Shown piece by piece: positions 1 to 4,504 of a DNA stretch of 5,176 nt. This DNA is from Desulfobacterales bacterium (GTDB lineage Bacteria > Desulfobacterota > Desulfobacteria > Desulfobacterales > Desulfosalsimonadaceae), in assembly GCA_018334855.1 (NCBI GenBank), contig JAGXLE010000120.1:1-5176 (forward strand), read 5' to 3'. The first letter of the stretch is position 1, and every line of letters begins with the position of its first letter. The notes beneath the pieces were generated by a model, which was not told the DNA's origin, did not search any database, and was given only the letters and a program-made list of their open reading frames with translations. The position numbers were made by a program, and so were the translations under genes.

Positions 1-17
1 CCGAAATCGGGCTTTTT
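1..17 (+). terminator. 3' half of an intrinsic terminator cut by the window edge
   Basis: The window opens with CCGA-AA-TCGG followed by GC and five T residues. This is the loop-proximal part of a GC-rich hairpin whose GC at 11-12 would pair with a GC just before base 1, followed by the T-tract at 13-17. It reads as the rho-independent terminator of a plus-strand gene to the left. The outer stem cannot be seen, so the call rests on the inner stem and the T-run only. Confidence 0.45.
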
Positions 18-54
18 ATGGAAAGGTTAAGTAATTATAAAAAATAATATAAAA

Positions 55-147
55 ATGATGATAATTTCAAATGAAATTAATGTCAAGACGGCCTGGAAGC
101 GGTTTGTGCGGCTTTCCCGAAAAAGGTTAGATAACAGGCGGCAATAA
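55..147 (+). CDS. Possible 30-residue basic small ORF, doubtful
   Basis: An ATG-ATG start in the AT-rich stretch opens a 30-codon frame that stops with TAA exactly at the 5' arm of the terminator at 146. The predicted peptide begins with a short hydrophobic run (MMIISNEI) and is then rich in Arg and Lys, with a central WKRF and an RKR cluster. No Shine-Dalgarno sequence precedes it; the upstream bases are almost only A and T. I recognise no family. The stop abutting a terminator is the only positive sign, and an ORF this short is expected by chance, so this is probably not a gene. Confidence 0.12.
   Translation: MMIISNEINVKTAWKRFVRLSRKRLDNRRQ
62..79. promoter_or_regulatory. 18-bp inverted repeat in an AT-rich stretch, candidate operator
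   Basis: TAATTTCA-AA-TGAAATTA has two perfect 8-base arms around a 2-base spacer. It lies in the most AT-rich part of the window (about 30-80), upstream of a terminator-bounded interval. The size and symmetry suit a site for a dimeric regulator. No consensus promoter with proper spacing could be placed next to it, and AT-rich DNA forms such palindromes by chance more often than balanced DNA, so the role is inferred. Confidence 0.25.
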
Positions 148-199
148 AAAAGAGGCGGCCGCTTCCCTGTTTTTTGAGGGAAAGGGCGCCTCTTTTTTT
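146..199. terminator. Strong bidirectional rho-independent terminator
   Basis: The outer stem pairs AAAAAAGAGGCG (146-157) with CGCCTCTTTTTT (187-198), twelve consecutive base pairs. An internal loop follows, and then a second stem pairs TTCCCT (163-168) with AGGGAA (177-182) around the 8-base loop 169-176. The plus strand ends in a seven-T run at 193-199, and a second T-run follows at 203-208. The A-run at 146-151 gives a U-tract on the minus-strand transcript. It can therefore end transcripts from either side. It isolates the operon starting at 357 from transcription entering from the left, and it would end any minus-strand transcript through 198-287. Confidence 0.85.
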
Positions 200-287
200 A
201 TCTTTTTTCTTTGACGCGCTGGTTAAGGGGTACCTTTTCAACTTCTTCAACATCTTTTACACCACGAATCAAAAATTCCTCGCTCAT
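198..287 (-). pseudogene. 29-codon ORF ending at the terminator; possible acyl-CoA synthetase N-terminal remnant
   Basis: On the minus strand an ATG at 287 opens 29 codons ending with TAA at 198-200, directly abutting the terminator. The frame is open further upstream to a TAG at 336-338 but offers no better start, and no clear Shine-Dalgarno sequence precedes the ATG. The peptide contains IRGVKDVEEVEKVPLNQRV. Many bacterial acyl-CoA synthetases (AMP-binding family) begin with a similar 'I..l.Dve.lE.vPL..R' segment before their first conserved helix, so it could be the front end of such a gene cut off and joined to a terminator. That resemblance is from memory of the family, not a search. Alternatives are a genuine small protein of unknown function or a chance frame. 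Confidence 0.25.
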
Positions 288-315
288 TGGGCGAATCAGT
301 CCCGCATTTATATTC

Positions 316-342
316 TTGACAGCTATTAAGAGCTTCTATAGG
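316..342 (+). promoter_or_regulatory. Candidate sigma-70 promoter for the transporter operon
   Basis: A perfect -35 hexamer TTGACA at 316-321 is followed after 15 bases by TATAGG (337-342), which matches four of six -10 positions. This is the only -35 consensus between the terminator at 146-199 and the operon. The spacer is shorter than the optimal 17. Transcription would begin near 349, inside the proposed ribosome binding site of the TTG start, which fits poorly unless translation starts further downstream. No ARG-box-like operator was seen nearby. Confidence 0.25.
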
Positions 343-345
343 TTT

Positions 346-351
346 AAGGGG
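346..351 (+). promoter_or_regulatory. Ribosome binding site for the TTG start of the ATPase
   Basis: AAGGGG lies five bases before the TTG at 357. It is a moderate Shine-Dalgarno match and the best one in front of any in-frame start of this gene. The in-frame TTG at 378 and GTG at 405 have no comparable purine box. It therefore decides the start chosen for the ATPase. Confidence 0.5.
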
Positions 352-356
352 CGTTA

Positions 357-1196
357 TTGCAGGAAACTTCGGTCGTTTTGATTACAGCAAAGAATCTGGG
401 CAAAGTGAATAATACCACTGAACATGAACCACCGCAGGCTGCCGTCAGGATAAAAGATCTGTATAAGTATTTCGGCAGCCTCCAGGTATTAAAAGGGGTG
501 TCGCTGACAGCCCGCGAGGGCGACGTGATAGCTTTGATCGGGTCTTCGGGATCGGGAAAAAGCACGCTCCTGCGGTGTATCAACCTCCTGGAAATCCCCA
601 CCTCAGGCGAGATCCATGTGGGCGAGGAACATATCCGTCTTGTTAACAATCGCAGAAAGCAGACTGTGCCGGCCGAGCACAGGCAGGTGGATCGTGTCCG
701 TACAAAGCTGGGAATGGTCTTTCAGCATTTCAATCTCTGGTCGCACATGACAGTGCTCGAAAACGTAATTGAGGCGCCGGTGCATGTTTTAAAAAAGCCC
801 AGGAAAGAGGAAAGGCAAAAGGCAATGGGTCACCTTGAGAAGGTGGGCATTGCAGACAGGGCTCATTATTACCCCGCCCATCTCTCAGGCGGGCAGAAGC
901 AGCGCGCAGCCATTGCGCGTGCCCTTGCAATGGAGCCGGACGTGATGTTGTTTGACGAGCCCACCTCCGCGCTCGATCCCGAGCTTGTGGGCGAAGTGCT
1001 GCGCGTAATCCAGGATATTGCAAAAGAAGGACGGACCATGATCATGGCAACCCACGAAATGGGTTTTGCCAGGGAGGTGGCAAGCCATGTCATTTTTCTG
1101 CATGACGGTATAATCGAAGATGAAGGAGCGCCTGAGTATATTTTCCGGAAACCGGCCTCAGAGCGCTGCCGCACATTTCTATCCCGGTTTTTCTGA
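357..1196 (+). CDS. hisP: Polar amino acid ABC importer ATP-binding protein, HisP-like
   Basis: Cytoplasmic ATPase subunit that, as a dimer, powers import of a basic amino acid through the permease pair encoded downstream. The nucleotide-binding domain is complete over about residues 30-279: Walker A GSSGSGKST (62-70), Q-loop Q123 in FQHFNLWSHMTVLENV, signature LSGGQ (176-180), Walker B VMLFDEP (196-202) with catalytic Glu201, D-loop SALD (204-207), and switch His233 in ATHEMGFAR. The runs around the Q-loop and ALAMEPDVMLFDEPTSALD closely match my recollection of enterobacterial HisP (about 258 residues). The family usually begins near residue 24 here, so the TTG start adds a polar N-terminal extension. 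It is kept because it has the only Shine-Dalgarno box; GTG at 405 (263 residues) is the alternative. The stop is doubled as TGATAA. It is first in the operon, 54 bases before the binding protein. The function is secure, but the exact substrate and start are not. Confidence 0.95.
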   Translation: MQETSVVLITAKNLGKVNNTTEHEPPQAAVRIKDLYKYFGSLQVLKGVSLTAREGDVIALIGSSGSGKSTLLRCINLLEIPTSGEIHVGEEHIRLVNNRRKQTVPAEHRQVDRVRTKLGMVFQHFNLWSHMTVLENVIEAPVHVLKKPRKEERQKAMGHLEKVGIADRAHYYPAHLSGGQKQRAAIARALAMEPDVMLFDEPTSALDPELVGEVLRVIQDIAKEGRTMIMATHEMGFAREVASHVIFLHDGIIEDEGAPEYIFRKPASERCRTFLSRFF

Positions 1197-1241
1197 TAAA
1201 ACAACCGACGGTAACACACCCATTCTTCAACCCAAGACGAT

Positions 1242-1248
1242 GGAGGAG
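1242..1248 (+). promoter_or_regulatory. Strong ribosome binding site of the binding-protein gene
   Basis: GGAGGAG ends two bases before the ATG at 1251, with the core GGAGG four bases away. It is the strongest Shine-Dalgarno sequence in the operon. That fits the need for more binding protein than membrane or ATPase subunits when all are made from one mRNA. Confidence 0.75.
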
Positions 1249-1250
1249 AC

Positions 1251-2030
1251 ATGAAACGATTTTTACAAATTTTACTGGTCCTTATTTTTTCTCTTTCTTT
1301 TTTCGCAGCTACATCAGCGGCCGGCGACACCGTCCGGATCGGCACGGAAGGCGCCTATCCCCCCTTTAATTACACAGACAAAGACGGCAATCTGAAGGGT
1401 TTTGACATCGACATTGCAAAAGCCCTCTGCGAAGCCGCCGACATGGAATGCACCTTTGTGACCCAGAGCTGGGAAGGCATGATCCCGGCCCTTCTTGCAA
1501 AGAAATACGATGCAATTATCGCTTCCATGAGCATAACCGAAGAGCGCAAAAAGCGGGTGAACTTCACGAACAAATATTACCAGACGCCCGCCAGGTTCGT
1601 TAAGCACGAGGATGATGATATCGAGACTTCCGAAGAAAGCCTGAAGGGAAAAACCGTTGGTGTTCAGCGGGCAACCGTGTCGGCCAATTTTATCAACGAC
1701 AACTTCGGCGATATTATGGATGTCAGATCCTATGCCACCCAGGAGGAAGCCAACATGGACATGACTTCCGGCCGGCTTGATCTTCTTTTTGCCGATGCCG
1801 TGGTGCTCCAGGAGGGCTTTCTTGATACAGAAGCCGGAGAGGATTATGAATTTGTAGGCCCCGGCTACACGGACAAGGAATGGTTCGGCGAAGGAATCGG
1901 AATTGCGGTCAGAAAGGGCGACGATGACCTGCGCAAAGCATTTAACAAGGCCATAAAGCAGATCCGCAAAGACGGCACATACCAGGAAATAAACGACAAA
2001 TACTTTGATTTTGACGTCTACGGCGACTGA
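1251..2030 (+). CDS. Periplasmic basic amino acid-binding protein, HisJ/ArgT (LAO) type
   Basis: Soluble periplasmic receptor of the importer. A Sec signal peptide covers about residues 1-24: MKRF, a hydrophobic core, then SFFAATSAA with cleavage probably after Ala24. There is no lipobox cysteine. The mature chain (about 235 residues) is a two-lobed family 3 solute-binding protein: VRIGTEGAYPPF at the N-terminus, GFDIDIAKAL (50-59), IIASMSITEER (89-99), the linker and second lobe from about 112, and the ending KYFDFDVYGD, which matches HisJ/ArgT almost exactly. By remembered alignment to LAO-binding protein, the pocket keeps the acid at position 11 (as Glu33), Tyr36, Ser92, Ser94, the carboxylate-binding Arg99 and Asp182. 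It differs at Trp74 and in QRATVS (139-144). Acid plus aromatic stacking points to lysine, arginine, ornithine or histidine. Because ArgT and HisJ cannot be separated here, no symbol is given. Confidence 0.93.
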   Translation: MKRFLQILLVLIFSLSFFAATSAAGDTVRIGTEGAYPPFNYTDKDGNLKGFDIDIAKALCEAADMECTFVTQSWEGMIPALLAKKYDAIIASMSITEERKKRVNFTNKYYQTPARFVKHEDDDIETSEESLKGKTVGVQRATVSANFINDNFGDIMDVRSYATQEEANMDMTSGRLDLLFADAVVLQEGFLDTEAGEDYEFVGPGYTDKEWFGEGIGIAVRKGDDDLRKAFNKAIKQIRKDGTYQEINDKYFDFDVYGD

Positions 2031-2070
2031 TAAAGCAGCTTCGGGTAATATCTGGAAAAGCGATTAAAAA

Positions 2071-2080
2071 AGGATAGGGG
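2071..2080 (+). promoter_or_regulatory. Ribosome binding site for the GTG start of the HisQ-like permease
   Basis: AGGATAGGGG ends five bases before the GTG at 2086. It supports GTG as the start, since the protein then begins in register with HisQ (a short lead, then the G-LLQGA-LTV segment). The 55-base gap before it starts with a tandem stop (TGATAA) and shows no clear stem-loop that would damp downstream expression. Confidence 0.55.
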
Positions 2081-2085
2081 CTGCA

Positions 2086-2775
2086 GTGTTCGGTTTGGAA
2101 GGATATGGTCCGCTTTTGCTCCAGGGCGCAAGGCTGACCGTGTATGTGGGCGTCTGTTCCATGGCAATCGCCATAGTGCTGGGGCTGATCGGAATGCTGT
2201 GCAAGATTTCCGCATCACCTGTGGTGCGTGTTCTTGCAGACCTATATACAACGGTCATCCGGGGGATACCCGAGCTTGTCCTGATACTTCTGGTATACTA
2301 CGGGGCACCGACCCTGATCCAGGATATCTCGGCCATGTTCGGGCATCCTGTCTATATCTCCCTTGATCCGTTTATCTCTGGTGTGCTCACCATAGGGTTC
2401 ATATACGGGGCATTTTCAACAGAGGTCTTCAGGGGAGCCTACCTGGCAGTGCCCAGGGGACAGGTCGAGGCCGCACGCGCCTGCGGCATGAGCAGTGCTC
2501 TTGCCTTCCGCCGGATTCTGCTGCCCCAGATGATGCGATTTGCCATTCCGGGCCTTGGCAATGTCTGGATGGTGCTTATAAAGGCAACCGCCCTTATTTC
2601 CGTAATTCAGCTTCCGGAACTGATGCGCAGCGCGGATATCGCGTCCAGGAATACAAAAAAGCCTTTTACCTTTTTTCTGGCCGCATCATTTATTTACCTG
2701 TGTATCACGATCATTTCCAATCTCATCCAGCAATGGGCCGAAAAACGGGCTGAACGGGGAATACGGAGGGCCTGA
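2086..2775 (+). CDS. hisQ: Polar amino acid ABC importer permease, HisQ-like
   Basis: Inner-membrane subunit that pairs with the next gene product to form the translocation channel. At 229 residues it is full length for HisQ. About five transmembrane helices are visible, near residues 16-38, 53-77, 95-112, 155-178 and 194-214. The segments TTVIRGIPELVLILLVYYG (55-73) and GFIYGAFSTEVFRGAYLAVP (104-123) are characteristic of the HisQ branch. The EAA coupling loop, which docks on the ATPase, is intact: E128-A-A, G134, I144-x-L146-P147. Translation starts at GTG 2086 behind AGGATAGGGG. It follows the binding-protein gene by 55 bases and precedes the second permease by 7 bases. The ArtQ branch is the alternative, but the motifs above fit HisQ better. 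Confidence 0.93.
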   Translation: MFGLEGYGPLLLQGARLTVYVGVCSMAIAIVLGLIGMLCKISASPVVRVLADLYTTVIRGIPELVLILLVYYGAPTLIQDISAMFGHPVYISLDPFISGVLTIGFIYGAFSTEVFRGAYLAVPRGQVEAARACGMSSALAFRRILLPQMMRFAIPGLGNVWMVLIKATALISVIQLPELMRSADIASRNTKKPFTFFLAASFIYLCITIISNLIQQWAEKRAERGIRRA

Positions 2776-2782
2776 GAGCAGC

Positions 2783-3472
2783 ATGGAAATCATTGTCGAA
2801 AATATTCCCCGGTTCTTAAACGCCGCTTGGGTTACTATACAGATAACAGCGATCAGCGTTTTTATCGGATTCTGCATGGCTATTCCCCTGTCGGTGATCC
2901 GGGTTTCAATAAGAAAAATTTTTTCCTGGCCTGTATACGCTTTTACCTTTTATTTCCGGGGGACCCCTTTGCTGGTTCAGATCTTTCTCATATACTACGG
3001 CTCCGGGCAGTTCCAGGAACAGCTTAATGCGGTAGGCCTCTGGTATCTGTTTCAAAGCCCTTGGTTTTGCGCGGTTTTATCCCTGACGCTTAACACCGCA
3101 GCCTATTCCACGGAAATTTTCAGAGGCGGCATACAGGGTGTGCCAAGCGGGGAGATCGAGGCGGCCAGGGCATGCGGCATGTCAGGCGTGCTTCTCTACT
3201 GGCGGATTATCATACCGCGGGCCATCCGCATTGCCTGGCCCGCTTATACAAACGAGGTGATTTTTCTTCTCCAGGCATCCTCTCTTGTATCCATCATAAC
3301 GGTAATGGATATCACCGGGGTGGCTGGAGAAATCGCCACCCGCAGTTTTGCCTTTTATGAAACCTATCTTTTTGCGGCAGGACTTTATCTTGTAATCGTA
3401 TACGGCGTGCTTTGGCTCTTTCGGCGCATTGAAAACCGCCTAAATGCCTACCTCAGAGCTGAAAGCGCCTGA
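2783..3472 (+). CDS. hisM: Polar amino acid ABC importer permease, HisM-like
   Basis: Second inner-membrane channel subunit, partner of the HisQ-like protein. It has 229 residues with about five hydrophobic helices, near 14-40, 52-74, 92-112, 150-176 and 193-213. Diagnostic stretches are FTFYFRGTPLLVQIFLIYYG (54-73), LTLNTAAYSTEIFRGGI (101-117) and PAYTNEVIFLL (153-163), which parallel HisM. The EAA loop is E126-A-A, G132, I142-I-I-P145, with Ile where Leu is usual before the proline. The ATG lies 7 bases after the stop of the first permease. The GGAGGG at 2765-2770 is 12 bases away, too far to be ideal, and only GAGAG (2774-2778) is close. Translational coupling to the upstream gene is therefore likely. 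ArtM is the alternative name, but HisM is favoured by sequence and by the HisQ-like partner. Confidence 0.92.
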   Translation: MEIIVENIPRFLNAAWVTIQITAISVFIGFCMAIPLSVIRVSIRKIFSWPVYAFTFYFRGTPLLVQIFLIYYGSGQFQEQLNAVGLWYLFQSPWFCAVLSLTLNTAAYSTEIFRGGIQGVPSGEIEAARACGMSGVLLYWRIIIPRAIRIAWPAYTNEVIFLLQASSLVSIITVMDITGVAGEIATRSFAFYETYLFAAGLYLVIVYGVLWLFRRIENRLNAYLRAESA

Positions 3473-3475
3473 AAA

Positions 3476-4369
3476 ATGACTCCGCGTGCCCACCTCAAAG
3501 GCGATCTCCTTTTGCTTCTTACCGCCATGATCTGGGGATCTGCATTTGTCGCCCAGAAAGTGGGAATGGACCATATCGGCCCTTTCATGTACACAGGCAT
3601 CAGGTTTGCCCTGGGCGCTTTGTTTTTAACGCCGATCATGCTTTTTTTCAGCCGCTACAGGCCTTTTATCATTAAAAAACAGGAGAAGACCCCGCCGCTG
3701 ATCCTTGCCGGCCTGCTGGCAGGCGCCCTGCTGTTTGGCGGAAGCATTCTTCAGCAGATAGGCCTTGTTTATACCACGGCAGGCAAGGCCGGGTTTATAA
3801 CCGGCCTTTACGTGGTAATTGTGCCCCTGCTGGGGCTTATATGGGCAATGCGGCCGGGAGTAGGCGGATGGGCGGGTGCTGTTCTTTCAGTAACCGGGCT
3901 TTATCTTTTAACAGTCCAGAAGGGGCTTTCCTTTTGCATCGGAGATATCCTCGTTATTTTATGCGCCTTCATGTATGCCCTGCATGTGCTTGCAATCGGC
4001 TGGTTTGCGCCGAGGCTCGATGTGTTGAAACTATCTGTAATCCAGTTCTGGGCATGCTCGGTTATCAGCCTTGCGGCAGGATTTTTCCTGGAAACCACAA
4101 GCTGGTCAGACGTATATAATGCCGCGATTCCCATAATATACGGCGGCCTGCTTTCCGTGGGCATCGGATTTACCCTCCAGGTTGTTGCCCAGCAAAAAGC
4201 CCCGCCCACTCATGCCGCCATTATCCTCAGCCTTGAGACGGTTTTTGCCGTAATGTCGGGGATGCTTGTCCTTGGCGAAACACTTCCGGCACGGGGATGG
4301 ACAGGAGCCGCACTTATGCTTGCCGGCATGCTTTCATCGCAGTTTTATGCCTCTGGAGCAAAGGAATAG
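3476..4369 (+). CDS. EamA/DMT-superfamily ten-helix permease
   Basis: Inner-membrane secondary transporter of the drug/metabolite superfamily; members mostly export amino acids or other small metabolites. The 297 residues hold two EamA repeats, about 9-147 and 156-292. Ten hydrophobic segments lie near 10-27, 36-58, 75-97, 101-123, 131-147, 155-175, 186-205, 216-237, 245-266 and 272-292. Typical marks are the opening LLLLLTAMIWGSAFVAQK (11-28), TTAGKAGFITGLYVVIVPLLG (100-120), and near the end Glu254 in LSLETVFAVMSGMLVLGE (251-268), the most conserved family motif. The ATG lies three bases after the hisM-like stop with no clear Shine-Dalgarno box, implying translational coupling and one shared mRNA. 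The substrate cannot be read from sequence. Association with an amino acid importer suggests, but does not prove, an amino acid-related cargo. Confidence 0.92.
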   Translation: MTPRAHLKGDLLLLLTAMIWGSAFVAQKVGMDHIGPFMYTGIRFALGALFLTPIMLFFSRYRPFIIKKQEKTPPLILAGLLAGALLFGGSILQQIGLVYTTAGKAGFITGLYVVIVPLLGLIWAMRPGVGGWAGAVLSVTGLYLLTVQKGLSFCIGDILVILCAFMYALHVLAIGWFAPRLDVLKLSVIQFWACSVISLAAGFFLETTSWSDVYNAAIPIIYGGLLSVGIGFTLQVVAQQKAPPTHAAIILSLETVFAVMSGMLVLGETLPARGWTGAALMLAGMLSSQFYASGAKE

Positions 4370-4457
4370 GAACTTGCTTTTGAATTTGACAATAGTCCCC
4401 GCGCAAAATCTGGCCATCAAAAGTGCGAAAAATTCTGGGCACTGATCTTAAACCCTT

Positions 4458-4484
4458 ATAGGAGCCTCCTGTCAAGGCGCCTAT
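4458..4484. terminator. Imperfect hairpin in the convergent gap, possible terminator
   Basis: ATAGGAGCC (4458-4466) can pair with GGCGCCTAT (4476-4484) except for one A/G mismatch, around a 9-base loop. It lies between the convergent EamA permease and serine hydrolase genes, where a bidirectional terminator is expected. Neither flank has a T-run, so it is not a classic intrinsic terminator. The rest of the 135-base gap shows only a weaker 5-bp stem, AGTGC/GCACT at 4422-4443, and no gene. Confidence 0.3.
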
Positions 4485-4504
4485 GGTCTACAATCAAGTG
4501 TGTA

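Noticed and set aside
211..236. TTGACG at 211-216 with TACCTT as an operon promoter
   Set aside because: The spacing is only 14 bases, the -10 match is poor, and it overlaps the tail of the terminator and the minus-strand short ORF.
200..356. ARG box or other known amino acid operator upstream of the operon
   Set aside because: Isolated GAAT and ATTC words occur, but no pair with the symmetric spacing of an ARG box could be aligned.
344..649. Minus-strand 101-codon frame opposite the start of the ATPase
   Set aside because: It covers the antisense of the Walker A region; the plus frame is unambiguous. It has no ribosome binding site or known motif.
869..1345. Minus-strand 158-codon frame across the ATPase end, the gap and the signal-peptide region
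   Set aside because: It lies opposite two firmly identified genes, has no recognisable domain or ribosome binding site, and has a shadow-like composition rich in Ser and Arg.
2031..2085. Attenuating stem-loop between the binding-protein and permease genes
   Set aside because: Only a 5-bp GCAGC/GCTGC pairing with a 40-base loop was found, too weak to call.
3901..4209. Minus-strand 102-codon frame inside the EamA gene
   Set aside because: It is antisense to a well-supported ten-helix permease, with no family resemblance and no translation signals.
4386..4410. TTGACA at 4386-4391 as a promoter
   Set aside because: No -10 element appears at 15-19 bases spacing (the sequence there is GC-rich, then AAAATC), and no plus-strand gene follows.
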